From the NCBI RefSeq assembly GCF_031082405.1, contig NZ_JAVHJU010000036.1, positions 313,791-377,790 of the forward strand: 64,000 nt of DNA, in the 5' to 3' direction. The position numbers and the translations under genes are program-made. Below are positions 25,586 to 33,681 of this stretch, in pieces (position 1 is the first letter of the stretch; each line of letters begins with the position of its first letter). The stretch comes from Amycolatopsis sp. A133. GTDB lineage: Bacteria; Actinomycetota; Actinomycetes; Mycobacteriales; Pseudonocardiaceae. The notes below the pieces were generated by a model, which saw only the letters and a list, made by a program, of their open reading frames with translations, ran no database searches and had not been told where the DNA came from.

Positions 25586-25688
25586 GGTGTACCCCCTTGC
25601 CCGGCGACCCCCTGCCGCCGTTCGCCGCCAAGGTACGGAAGATTTCTATACTTTCTCTGTAAGAGCCGCTCCGAGCGGTCACGCGCGA

Positions 25689-25716
25689 AGGGGCCGTGAG
25701 CGGACTCACGACCCCT
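25689..25716 (-). terminator. Terminator of the GT2-GT39 operon
   Basis: aggggccgtgag (25689-25700) and ctcacgacccct (25705-25716) pair over 12 bp with one G-T and a 4-nt loop. It is 12 nt past the GT39 stop. Confidence 0.7.
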
Positions 25717-25727
25717 CCACACGCTCT

Positions 25728-27575
25728 TCAGCTCTGCAAGTCGTAAACCGTCTGCCCATCCACGGTGGTGGCGGTGAAGTTCGCCGTCACCCAGGCCGTG
25801 ATCTCCGACGATCCACCGCCCGGGCCGCCGCCACGGCCGCCCTCGAGGTAGTACTCGACCTCGCCGGCCGCGACGTACGCCTTGAACTCCGCCAGTGTCG
25901 GGGCCGGGTCCGAACCGCTCCAGCCGCCGATGCCGATCACCGCCTTGCCACTGGCCAGTTCCAGCGAAGCCGCGTTCTGCGAACCCGTCGTCGCCGCGGC
26001 CCACTTCGTCGTCGTCTTCGCCAGCAGCGCGCCGATCGCGCTCGAAGACGCGTCCTCGCCGCCGGGACCGCCGCCGAAACCGCCGCCCATGGCGCTCGAC
26101 GTCGGGCCGGACGTCGGGATCGAGCCGCTGTGCGCCACCGACGCCGTCTCGACGCCGTACGCCGCGGACGACACGCCGATCGTCAGCACCAGCGCCGCCG
26201 CGACCACCGCGGCCGCCCGGCGGACGCCGGGGACGCCCATCACCAGCACCGTCCCGGTCAGCACCCCGAGCACCGCGACGATCCAGCGCAGCGCCGGAAA
26301 CCACTCCGGCGTCCGGTCGAGCAGGATGAACGACCACACCGCCGTCGCCACCACCATGCCGGCCAGCACGGCCCGCGGCGCCGCGTGGGCCCGGCCCTGC
26401 CACAGCGCGCGGCCCGAAATCGCGACCAGCGCCGCGATCGCCGGGGCCAGCGCCACCGAGTAGTACGGGTGCACGATGCCGCTCATGAAGCTGAACACCA
26501 GCGCGGTGCCGACCAGCCAGCCGCCCCACAGCACCAGCGCCAGGCGCGTCCGGTCGGTGCGCGGCGCCCGGCGGGTGAACCACAGCCCGGCGACCAGCCC
26601 GATCAGCGCGGCGGGCAGCAGCCACGAGATCTCCGTGCCGAAGCTCGAGCCGAACATCCGGAACAGCCCGGCCGCCCCGCCGAAGCCGGTGTTCCCGCCC
26701 CCGCCACCGCCGGGGCCGCCGCCCGCACCGCCGCCGAAGATGCGCCCCAACCCGTTGTAGCCCAACGCCAGTTCGAGCAGGCTGTCCCCTTCGGACCCGC
26801 CGATGTACGGCCGCGACGACGTCGGCCACAGGTCGGCCAGCGCGATGTACCAGCCCGCCGAGACCACCAGCGCCACCACCGCGCCGCCGAGGTGCAGCAG
26901 CCGCTTGCCCAGCGACGCCGGCGCCGCGATCAGGTACACCAGGCCGAACGCCGGCAGCACCAGGAACGCCTGCATCATCTTCGTCAGGAAGCCGAACCCG
27001 ATCGCGACGCCGGCCAGCGCCAGCCACCGCGGGCTCGCCTTTTCCGTGGCCCGCACAACGAAGTAGGCACCCGCGACCATGAGCAGCACCAGCAGCGCGT
27101 CCGGGTTGTTGAACCGGAACATCAGCGCCGCGACCGGCGTCACCGCGAGCACCGCGCCGGCCAGCAGACCGGCGGCCGGGCCGGAAGTCCGCTTCACCGT
27201 CAGGTAGAGGATCCCGACGGACGCGACGCCCATGAGCGCCTGCGGGGCCAGCACGGTGAAGCTGGAGAACCCGAAGATCCGGGCGAACGCCGTGGCGACC
27301 CACAGCGCCGCGGGCGGCTTGTCGACGGTCAGTACATTGCCGGAGTCCAGCGACCCGAACAGCCAGGCCTTCCAGCTCTGCGTGCCGGACTGGACGGCGG
27401 CGGCGTAGAACGAGTTGCCGTAGCCGGACGCGGTGAGGTTCCAGAAGTACAGCACCGCGGTCGCGGCCAGCAGCCCGAACACCGCCGGGCGGACCCACCG
27501 CGGCGGTGGGTCGACGCCGGGTTCCTTGCGGTGCTTCGGTTGCTCGGTGACCGGGGTGGACAGGACGGCGGTCAT
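25728..27575 (-). CDS. GT39 (ArnT/PMT-like) membrane glycosyltransferase, YkcB-like
   Basis: 615 residues. AAGGAG lies 5 nt before the ATG, inside the end of the GT2 gene, and the two overlap by TGATG. About 11 membrane segments are followed by a Gly-rich loop and a C-terminal outside domain (about 510-615, with AVIGIGGWSGSDP). The first outside loop carries TVDKPPAALW, the position of the catalytic acid Asp in GT39 enzymes, which use polyprenyl-phosphate sugars. B. subtilis YkcB/YkcC has the same GT39 plus GT2 pairing. Probable job: move a sugar from the lipid made by the GT2 partner to a cell-surface acceptor. A paralogue lies at 34293-36281. Confidence 0.88.
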   Translation of the reverse strand: MTAVLSTPVTEQPKHRKEPGVDPPPRWVRPAVFGLLAATAVLYFWNLTASGYGNSFYAAAVQSGTQSWKAWLFGSLDSGNVLTVDKPPAALWVATAFARIFGFSSFTVLAPQALMGVASVGILYLTVKRTSGPAAGLLAGAVLAVTPVAALMFRFNNPDALLVLLMVAGAYFVVRATEKASPRWLALAGVAIGFGFLTKMMQAFLVLPAFGLVYLIAAPASLGKRLLHLGGAVVALVVSAGWYIALADLWPTSSRPYIGGSEGDSLLELALGYNGLGRIFGGGAGGGPGGGGGGNTGFGGAAGLFRMFGSSFGTEISWLLPAALIGLVAGLWFTRRAPRTDRTRLALVLWGGWLVGTALVFSFMSGIVHPYYSVALAPAIAALVAISGRALWQGRAHAAPRAVLAGMVVATAVWSFILLDRTPEWFPALRWIVAVLGVLTGTVLVMGVPGVRRAAAVVAAALVLTIGVSSAAYGVETASVAHSGSIPTSGPTSSAMGGGFGGGPGGEDASSSAIGALLAKTTTKWAAATTGSQNAASLELASGKAVIGIGGWSGSDPAPTLAEFKAYVAAGEVEYYLEGGRGGGPGGGSSEITAWVTANFTATTVDGQTVYDLQS

Positions 27576-28831
27576 CAGTACTCCTTCTTCAGCGCGGCCT
27601 GGCGGCGCGGGTTGAACACCCAGCCGCGCAGGAGCAGGAACCGCAGCACGGTGGCGGCGAGGTTCGCCAGCACCAGCACGGTGAGCTCCAGGACGAGGCC
27701 GGGGGTGGTGGATCCGTTGAGCAGCGCCAGCGATCCGCTGGTCAAAGCGAGCCCGAGGCCGAACACGAGCAGCCCTTCGAACTGGTGGCGCCCGGCGCCG
27801 GCGCGGCCCCGGATGCCGAACGTGAGCCGCCGGTTCAGCGCGGTGTTCCCCACCGCCGTCACCAGCAGCGCGGCGAAGTTGGCCGGCTGCGCGCCGACGA
27901 CCGTCCGCAGCAGCAGGAACAGCACGAGGTAGGCGAGCGTGCTGCCGACGCCGATCGCGGCGAACCGCACCAGCTGCGTCACCAGCCGCGGCGGCACGCC
28001 CGGCGCGTCGACCCCGATCGGCTGCCGGCCCAGCTGCTCGCGCAGCCTGCTGACCGGGATTTCCCCGGTGAACGTGGCTTTTGTGACGCGGGCGATGCCC
28101 TTGAGGTCCGCGACGGCCGTCTTGACGATGTGGACCGACGAGTTCGGGTCGTCGACCCAGTCGACGGGCACCTCGTGGATCCGCAGCCCGGCCCGCTGCG
28201 CCAGCACGAGCAGCTCGGTGTCGAAGAACCAGCCGGTGTCTTCGACGTGTGGCAGCAGTTCGCGGGCGACGTCGGCGCGGATGGCCTTGAAGCCGCACTG
28301 CGCGTCGCTGAACTTCGCGGCGAGCGTCGAGCGGAGGATCAGGTTGTAGCAGCGGGAAATGAACTCGCGCTTCGGGCCGCGCACCACTCGCGCCCCCCGG
28401 GCGAGCCTGCTGCCGATGGCGAGATCGGAGTGCCCGGACAGCAACGGCGCGACGAGCGGCCCGAGCGCGGCGAGATCGGTGGAGAGATCGACGTCCATGT
28501 AGGCGAGCACGGCGGCGTCGGAGGCCTGCCAGACGGCGTTGAGCGCGCGGCCGCGGCCCTTCTCGCCGAGGTGGTGGACCGCGACCTCGGGGAACTCCCG
28601 GGCCAGGCGTTCGGCCACCTGCAGCGTCGCATCGGTGCTCGCGTTGTCGGCGACGGTGATCCGGTACGGGTAGGAGACGTGCTCGGCCAGGTGGGCGTGC
28701 AGCCGGCGGATGCACGGTTCGAGGTCGGTCTCTTCGTTGCAGACCGGGATGACGACGTCGAGAACGGGCTGCGGGCCGGCCAGATCGACCGGGACGGTCC
28801 CGGGCCGCGACGCGGAGGCGGTGGCTGTCAT
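27575..28831 (-). CDS. GT2 polyprenyl-phosphate glycosyltransferase fused to GtrA domain
   Basis: 418 residues. The N-terminal GT-A domain (about 20-255) resembles DPM1: DVVIPVCNEE, TVADNASTDAT, YMDVDLSTDL with the DxD, and DAQCGFKAI. The C-terminal about 125 residues form a four-helix GtrA domain, which moves or stabilises polyprenyl-phosphate sugars in the membrane. It should load a sugar from a nucleotide donor onto the lipid carrier for the coupled GT39 enzyme. The ATG follows AGGGG. Upstream there are TGTG elements phased at 11 bp (28866, 28877, 28888). Confidence 0.9.
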   Translation of the reverse strand: MTATASASRPGTVPVDLAGPQPVLDVVIPVCNEETDLEPCIRRLHAHLAEHVSYPYRITVADNASTDATLQVAERLAREFPEVAVHHLGEKGRGRALNAVWQASDAAVLAYMDVDLSTDLAALGPLVAPLLSGHSDLAIGSRLARGARVVRGPKREFISRCYNLILRSTLAAKFSDAQCGFKAIRADVARELLPHVEDTGWFFDTELLVLAQRAGLRIHEVPVDWVDDPNSSVHIVKTAVADLKGIARVTKATFTGEIPVSRLREQLGRQPIGVDAPGVPPRLVTQLVRFAAIGVGSTLAYLVLFLLLRTVVGAQPANFAALLVTAVGNTALNRRLTFGIRGRAGAGRHQFEGLLVFGLGLALTSGSLALLNGSTTPGLVLELTVLVLANLAATVLRFLLLRGWVFNPRRQAALKKEY

Positions 28832-28862
28832 GCCCCTACGGTCGCGGCTGCCGCTTTGGTGA

Positions 28863-28894
28863 CCGTGTGATCTCTCTGTGCGGTTCCTGTGCGG
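28863..28894 (-). promoter_or_regulatory. PhoP-like box array upstream of the GT2-GT39 operon
   Basis: On the plus strand tgtg occurs at 28866, 28877 and 28888, exactly 11 bp apart; the last two lie in identical ctgtgcgg octamers (28876-28883, 28887-28894). Read toward the gene this is CCGCACAG-N3-CCGCACAG. OmpR/PhoB-type regulators bind 11-bp direct repeats, and mycobacterial PhoP recognises TCACAGC-N4-TCACAGC. The same spacing recurs at 37847-37949. Confidence 0.6.
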
Positions 28895-28917
28895 TGCCCG
28901 GCGCGCGGCCGGGCACC
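28893..28917 (-). terminator. Terminator after the membrane-protein gene
   Basis: ggtgcccggc (28893-28902) and gccgggcacc (28908-28917) form a 10-bp stem with a 5-nt loop, just past the stop at 28926 on the minus strand. Confidence 0.65.
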
Positions 28918-28925
28918 GGCGGGGT

Positions 28926-29549
28926 TCAGCTGTGGGCCCGCAGCGGGACCACGTTGCTCGGCAGGGAAGCGCGACCCGGCTCGTGGTGCGCCTCGGTCGG
29001 GCTGATCGTCAGCGTCACCAGGCTCGCGTACCGCGGGTGGCGGTCGACGTACACCTCGGGCACCGAGCAGGCGGCGGCCAGCACCGAACGGTGGCGGTGG
29101 AGGTGCTCGAACGCCTCGCGGCCGTACAGCGACACCACGATGTCGCCGCCGCGGGGCCGGCTCCACAGGATCGCGGGGTGGCGGCCGCCGGGCAGGCGCA
29201 GCTGCGGGAAGACCGCCCGCAGCCGGTGCTGCAGGCGGATGGCGTGCACCCGCGCCTGCACGCGGCGGCGGCGCAGCACGGCCAAGCCGAGCGCGCCGGC
29301 GAAGACCGCCGAGGCCCACAGCGGACCGGCCCACAGGGCGAACGTCACCACGACGTAGGGGAGCAGCGTCACGGCCAGGATCTCCCACCGCCAGTGGTAG
29401 ACCCGCAGCGGGAAGGTCGGTGGCGTGCTGGTCATTTCCGTGCTCCTTTCGGGCGGACGGCGGCGGAGGAGGCCGCCGAGGTGGCGCAGGAGACGTCCGG
29501 TGCCGGCGGCCACCACGAGGGCGGCGACGATCACCGGCCCGGACGTCAT
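28926..29549 (-). CDS. Membrane protein of unknown function, Crp-cluster gene
   Basis: 207 residues from the ATG at 29549, which overlaps the stop of the gene before it by ATGA. An in-frame ATG at 29435 has a textbook AAAGGAG site and would give a 169-residue form; the 38 codons between are GC3-rich and encode a membrane helix, so both products may be made. Next come two hydrophobic segments (about 55-90) and a soluble tail with VSLYGREAFEHLHRHRSVLAAA and VDRHPRYASLVTLTISP. The tail faintly recalls the N-terminal part of actinobacterial FtsK/TraB-like proteins without the ATPase. No function can be assigned. Confidence 0.65.
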   Translation of the reverse strand: MTSGPVIVAALVVAAGTGRLLRHLGGLLRRRPPERSTEMTSTPPTFPLRVYHWRWEILAVTLLPYVVVTFALWAGPLWASAVFAGALGLAVLRRRRVQARVHAIRLQHRLRAVFPQLRLPGGRHPAILWSRPRGGDIVVSLYGREAFEHLHRHRSVLAAACSVPEVYVDRHPRYASLVTLTISPTEAHHEPGRASLPSNVVPLRAHS

Positions 29550-29818
29550 GTCGGGATCCGGGTCTTGGGTGCGGGCTCGGGTTTGCGGTCCCGGTCGCGG
29601 CCGAGCTGCCAGGTCCAGCGCCAGCCGGCCCAGATCGCGACCGCGGAACCCAGCAGGACGAGGACGAAGGCCTGACCCACCAGCCCGTTGAGCGGCGCGA
29701 GCCGCAGCAGCACCAGCAGCGCCCAGAGCTGCGAAGCGGTGAAGGGGATGACGAGACCGGCCGCGTAGACGCCACGGCGCCAGCGGCTCGGGCGCGGGGC
29801 GGGGGTGTAGGGGTCCAT
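29546..29818 (-). CDS. Small three-helix membrane protein, Crp-cluster gene
   Basis: 90 residues, MDPYTPAPRPSRWRRG followed by three hydrophobic stretches (about 17-40, 45-62, 64-72) and a charged tail DRDRKPEPAPKTR. GGAGG lies just ahead of the ATG on the minus strand. It is the first gene behind the Crp-type palindrome at 29870-29889 and is coupled by ATGA to the next membrane gene. Family unknown. Confidence 0.65.
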   Translation of the reverse strand: MDPYTPAPRPSRWRRGVYAAGLVIPFTASQLWALLVLLRLAPLNGLVGQAFVLVLLGSAVAIWAGWRWTWQLGRDRDRKPEPAPKTRIPT

Positions 29819-29869
29819 CGGTACGCCTCCTCTGCTGTGGATCCAGGAAACCTCCGGCTCGCCGTGCCC

Positions 29870-29889
29870 TGTGTGTCAGTTGACACACA
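29870..29889 (-). promoter_or_regulatory. Crp-type operator in front of the two membrane-protein genes
   Basis: tgtgtgtca (29870-29878) and tgacacaca (29881-29889) are perfect inverted 9-bp arms around a 2-nt centre, matching the TGTG...CACA style of Crp/Fnr sites. It lies between the crp-like stop (29899) and the start of the small membrane gene (29818). Confidence 0.75.
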
Positions 29890-29898
29890 CCGCGGGAT

Positions 29899-30570
29899 TC
29901 AGCTCGCCAATCGTCGAAGTTCGGCCAAGCGGTGGATCGTCACCTGTCTTCTGCCGGTGCTGATCACCCCCTGCCGGCGCAGGTCGCGCGTCACGCGCGC
30001 CCAGGACTCACGGGAGATCGCCGCGGTCATCGCCAGTTCGGCCTGCGTGGCCGGGACCGCGATCCGGATGTCGTCGCCGCGCGGTACGCCGTGCTGGACG
30101 GCCAGCTGCATGAGCTGCGCCGCCACCCGGCGTGCCGCGCCTCCGCCGCCGACGTCCAGCCACTGCCTGCCGACGGACCGCAGCCGGGCCGAAAGCACGA
30201 GCAGCAGCGCCCAGGAGATCCGCGACCGCGCCCGGCACAGCGCGGCGAACCGGTCGCCGGGGATCTCGAGCACGTCGAGGTCGTCGAGCGCCTCGACGGT
30301 CGCGGAACGCGGCAGGTCGTCGATCGCGGCCAGCTCGCCGACGACGTCACCCGCACCCCGTACCCCGGCGACGACTTCGCGCCCGTCCGGGGTGCCGTGG
30401 ACGATCCGCACGTGCCCGGCCAGCAGCACCAGCACAACGCTGGAGAGGTCGCCTTCCCGGCACACGGTTTCGCCGCGCCGGTAGGTCCGCCGCGCGGCGG
30501 ACTCCGTCAGCTTGCGGCGATCGGCCGGGGCCAGTCCGGCCCAGAAGCCCGTCGGTTCCACTGTCCCCAC
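29899..30570 (-). CDS. Crp/Fnr-family transcriptional regulator
   Basis: 223 residues from a GTG at 30570 (GTG 30561 is an alternative). A cyclic-nucleotide-binding fold spans about 20-130 (GETVCREGDLSSVVLVLLAG, then GDVVGELAAIDDLPRSATV, the phosphate-binding cassette with a Glu and the R of PRSA), then the dimer helix, then an HTH (about 170-215; ATQAELAMTAAISRESWARV). It follows a cyclase-like gene by 11 nt in the same direction. The palindrome behind it is a likely target. Ligand unknown: a cyclic nucleotide is plausible from the PRSA cassette and the neighbour. Confidence 0.9.
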   Translation of the reverse strand: MGTVEPTGFWAGLAPADRRKLTESAARRTYRRGETVCREGDLSSVVLVLLAGHVRIVHGTPDGREVVAGVRGAGDVVGELAAIDDLPRSATVEALDDLDVLEIPGDRFAALCRARSRISWALLLVLSARLRSVGRQWLDVGGGGAARRVAAQLMQLAVQHGVPRGDDIRIAVPATQAELAMTAAISRESWARVTRDLRRQGVISTGRRQVTIHRLAELRRLAS

Positions 30571-30581
30571 CTCGTCCCGTG

Positions 30582-31202
30582 CTACGCGGTCATGCCCTCC
30601 CGGCTGCGGGTGGCTTCCGGGGTGTGGATCCACCCGCGGAGCCGCTGAGTGCCGACCTTGATGTGCACCGCCTGGGCGAAGGCGCCGTGATCGATCCCCG
30701 GGTAGCCGTGCCGGACGACCGACCGGTGCATCTCCTGCGAGATGACGAGCACGAGCTGAGCGGCCGTGATACTCAATTGCCGCCGGAGTTCGCGTGCGTC
30801 GACGAAGCGGCAGGCGATGTCGACGTCCTCGCCGTACGGGCCACGCCTGTCGTAGTGCACCTCGCCGGCGTGCACGGCGACCCGGAGCCGGAAGGCGAGC
30901 TCCGGATGGCTCTCGGCGTGCCTGTCCAGCAAGGTCGCCAGCGTGGGGACGACGGTGGTGAGCAGCACCGGCTTCGGCACCTGGTCGACCGGCCGGACCA
31001 GGCACAGCGCGCCGTCACCCCGGTCGACGAAACCGTCGCGGAACTTCCTGGTGATCCCGCCGGCCACGAGGGCTTCGTCCAGCAGCTCGAAGAGGACGGT
31101 GCGGAGCTGAGCCCTGGCCGGGTTGGTCCGCGTCGTCGAGCCTTCGATGTCGACCGCCACGATGGCCCGGTGGAGGGGGACGTGGTGCGCTGGAGTACTC
31201 AT
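30582..31202 (-). CDS. Class III nucleotidyl cyclase-like protein
   Basis: 206 residues, nearly a bare cyclase homology domain. AIVAVDIEGST carries the first metal Asp, and DRGDGALCL the second. In the later motif, usually VNxAxR, the sequence is EDVDIACRF: the transition-state Arg is kept but Asn is replaced by Asp. The C terminus (MHRSVVRHGYPGIDHGAFAQ) is conserved in actinobacterial homologues. It forms an operon with the Crp gene. Either it makes a cyclic nucleotide for that regulator or it is a degenerate nucleotide sensor. A perfect ACTGAA-G-TTCAGT palindrome lies 25 nt upstream. Confidence 0.8.
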   Translation of the reverse strand: MSTPAHHVPLHRAIVAVDIEGSTTRTNPARAQLRTVLFELLDEALVAGGITRKFRDGFVDRGDGALCLVRPVDQVPKPVLLTTVVPTLATLLDRHAESHPELAFRLRVAVHAGEVHYDRRGPYGEDVDIACRFVDARELRRQLSITAAQLVLVISQEMHRSVVRHGYPGIDHGAFAQAVHIKVGTQRLRGWIHTPEATRSREGMTA

Positions 31203-31227
31203 GGCCTGCTCCTGCCTTCAGATCAAA

Positions 31228-31240
31228 ACTGAAGTTCAGT
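31228..31240 (-). promoter_or_regulatory. Palindrome upstream of the cyclase gene
   Basis: actgaa-g-ttcagt is a perfect inverted repeat in the leader of the cyclase-crp operon. Candidate operator; the binding protein is not identified. Confidence 0.4.
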
Positions 31241-31378
31241 CAAGGAGACTGTAAGCCCGTGAAGTACCCCGGATCAACTGAGATGAATCGGTGTTATCCG
31301 TTCGGTGTGAGGACGTTGTGCTGGGCGTAACGTTTCAGTCCCGGCTCCGGCGGGCCGTCGGCCGAAACGTCAGTGACA

Positions 31379-31411
31379 GGGAGTACTATCAGTGCCCTCG
31401 TCGGGAGTACT
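31379..31411 (+). promoter_or_regulatory. Direct repeats upstream of the XRE-sensor gene
   Basis: gggagtact occurs at 31379-31387 and 31403-31411, 24 bp apart, 28 nt before the GTG at 31439. gtaacgtttcagt and gaaacgtcagt lie just upstream. This suggests a control site, possibly for autoregulation. Otherwise the 236-nt gap 31203-31438 holds only promoters. Confidence 0.35.
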
Positions 31412-31438
31412 GAAATTTCCTGAAGGGCGGCCCGAGTC

Positions 31439-32506
31439 GTGTCCCCAGTCCACCAGCCTCGGCCTGCGCTCGCCCGCCGCCTGCGCGCGCTGCGCGAGAC
31501 GCGCTGGCCCGAAGCCGGTATCACCCAGGCTCAGCTCGCCCAGGCGCTCGGCGGGCTCAGGTCGCTCAGCATCTCGCTGATCTCGTCCTGGGAGAACCCG
31601 GACAAGCCGGTCGCACCGCCCAGCAGACGGCTCGAGGCCTACGCGACGCTGTTCGCGACCCGCCGGTCGCTGGACGGCGGCACCCTGCGTGTCCTCCCTG
31701 CCGAACAACTGACGGACGAGGAGCGGACCCAGCGCGATGAGCTCCTGCAAGAGCTGCTGTGGCTCCGCGAAGGAGAGGAACTCGCCGGTCCGGGGCCGGC
31801 GGCCGACATCTGGACGTTCGACGAGGACCAGAACATCACGATCGTCTGCGCCCGGCTGCCGGAACAGTACCGGCGGCACCTGTCCTATGCGGACCCGGAG
31901 AGCGCCGACTTCGTCTCGCTGTACACCTACGCCGACCCGGACGCGCTGATCGAGCTGTTCGGGCACATCCGCGCGCGCAACCCCGGCAACAACGTCAAGT
32001 TCTGCACCAGCGAGGAGCTGACGGCGGACGACTACACCAGCCACCTCGTCCTGCTCGGCGGGGTGGACTGGAATTCGGTGACCCGGGACGTGATCGAGCG
32101 GGTGGACCTCCCGGTGGAGCAGGTCGCCCGGGAGGACGACGCCGAACACGGCGGGTTCCGGGTGCACTCGGGCGGCCGTCCGAAGCTGTTCGAGCCCAAG
32201 CTCGACCGCGGGGGGCGCCTGCTGGAAGACGTCGCCCACTTCTACCGCGGGGAAAGCCCGTTCAACCGGAAGCGCACCGTGACCGTGTGCAACGGTATGT
32301 ACGGTCGTGGCACACTCGGCGCGGTTCGCGCGCTGACGGACGCGCGCTTCCGGGACCGCAACATCGCATACGTGCGTGCGCGGTTCGGCGATGTGGAATC
32401 GTTCAGCATCATCAGCCGGGTGCCTGTCGTCGGCGGACAGGGCATCACTCCCGACTGGACCCTCGAGGAGAACCGGTTGCACGAGTGGCCCGAGGCTGCC
32501 GGGTGA
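31439..32506 (+). CDS. XRE-type HTH protein with uncharacterised sensor-like C-terminal domain
   Basis: 355 residues from a GTG. The N-terminal 60 residues are a HTH_XRE (RLRALRETRWPEAGITQAQL, then ISSWENPDKPVAPP). The C-terminal about 230 residues contain HLVLLGGVDWNSVTRDV and TVCNGMYGRGTLGAVRALTD, both glycine-rich and set behind beta strands as in nucleotide- or ligand-binding Rossmann-like folds. I have seen such text in actinobacterial XRE proteins but know no assigned function. It is coupled by GTGA to a glycosyltransferase gene. It could be a regulator that senses a nucleotide-type ligand, or an effector with a DNA-binding head. Confidence 0.7.
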   Translation: MSPVHQPRPALARRLRALRETRWPEAGITQAQLAQALGGLRSLSISLISSWENPDKPVAPPSRRLEAYATLFATRRSLDGGTLRVLPAEQLTDEERTQRDELLQELLWLREGEELAGPGPAADIWTFDEDQNITIVCARLPEQYRRHLSYADPESADFVSLYTYADPDALIELFGHIRARNPGNNVKFCTSEELTADDYTSHLVLLGGVDWNSVTRDVIERVDLPVEQVAREDDAEHGGFRVHSGGRPKLFEPKLDRGGRLLEDVAHFYRGESPFNRKRTVTVCNGMYGRGTLGAVRALTDARFRDRNIAYVRARFGDVESFSIISRVPVVGGQGITPDWTLEENRLHEWPEAAG

Positions 32507-33681
32507 ACCCGCGGCAACACGAGTCGCACCAGGACCTCCTGGCGCACTTCGACCCGGCGGACGTCTCCGGTGCGGCGATGGACGCGATCATCGTGCCCAC
32601 CGCACGACCCGCCGTCTACCTGCGGCAGGCGATCGCCGCGGCCAAGGACCGCAACGTCTTCCTCCTCCTGCTGTGCAGCCTCCGTTCCACCGCGTCGAGT
32701 GCGGCCCTCGAGGCGAAGAACGCCGGGGTCCGCGCGCTCGCCATCGACACCGACCTGCTGAACCCCGGGCTCGTGCCGGAGTTCGCCACGGACCAGGTCC
32801 TGCGCTTCACCCGCTTCCAGCGGCAGACCGACACCAGCTTCAAGCGGAACCTGGGGCTGCTCATCGCGGTGCTCGCCGGCTGGAAGCGGATCCTCTTCCT
32901 CGACGACGACATCGAGCTGCCGCATCCCGCCGACCTCGACGTCGCCGCCGGTCTGCTCGGCGAATACCCGGTGGTCGGGCTGGCCAACGTGGGCATGCCG
33001 GACAACTCCGTGGTGTGCCACGCGATCCGGGACGCCGGGCAGAAGCAGGACACCTTCATCGGCGGCGGTGCGCTCGCGGTCGGCGAAGCCGCGTTCAGCT
33101 CGTTCTTCCCGAACGTCTACAACGAAGACTGGTTCTTCATGCTGGACGGCATGAGGCTGCGGCCGTCGGCGAGCACGGGAACCGCGGTCCAGAAGCCCTA
33201 CGACCCCTACCGCGACGCCCGGCGCGCCCGCAGCGAGGAACTGGGCGACACCCTCGCCGAAGGCGTGTTCGGGCTGTTCGACAGCCACCTCGGCCTGGCG
33301 CACGCCAGCAAGGCGTACTGGCGGGACTTCCTCGCCGACCGGCGGCGGATCATCCGGGACACCATCAAGCTGGTGCAGGCGTCGCCGATCGAGGCGGGCC
33401 AGCAGGCGCGGATGGTCAGCGCGCTCAGAGCGGCGATCGGCCGCAGCGAACTGATCAAGCCGGAATTGTGCGTGCGCTACCTCCGGGCCTGGCAGGAGGA
33501 CTGCGTGCGCTGGCGGCAGCGGATCACCGATCTCCGGCGCGACCACCACGGCCGCTCGGGTATCGAGCACGCCGTCGCCGCGCTGGGCATCCCGCCGGAG
33601 GCCCGCTCCGGTACCGACGTCGAGCTCACGACGGGTACGAAGCCCCGATCGGCCGCGCTTCCGTCCGCGGCGCCGGTGTGA
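32503..33681 (+). CDS. GT-A type glycosyltransferase-like protein
   Basis: 392 residues from the GTG that overlaps the preceding stop (GTGA). AIIVPTARPAVYLRQAI at the start, KRILFLDDDIELP (DxD-type metal site, about 125-137) and VYNEDWFFMLDG (catalytic ED-W motif, about 205-216) mark a GT-A glycosyltransferase. It has no membrane segment or signal peptide. The sugar donor and acceptor are unknown. Its last 56 nt overlap the convergent GNAT gene. The partner is the XRE-sensor gene, so the two form a compact unit. Confidence 0.75.
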   Translation: MNPRQHESHQDLLAHFDPADVSGAAMDAIIVPTARPAVYLRQAIAAAKDRNVFLLLLCSLRSTASSAALEAKNAGVRALAIDTDLLNPGLVPEFATDQVLRFTRFQRQTDTSFKRNLGLLIAVLAGWKRILFLDDDIELPHPADLDVAAGLLGEYPVVGLANVGMPDNSVVCHAIRDAGQKQDTFIGGGALAVGEAAFSSFFPNVYNEDWFFMLDGMRLRPSASTGTAVQKPYDPYRDARRARSEELGDTLAEGVFGLFDSHLGLAHASKAYWRDFLADRRRIIRDTIKLVQASPIEAGQQARMVSALRAAIGRSELIKPELCVRYLRAWQEDCVRWRQRITDLRRDHHGRSGIEHAVAALGIPPEARSGTDVELTTGTKPRSAALPSAAPV

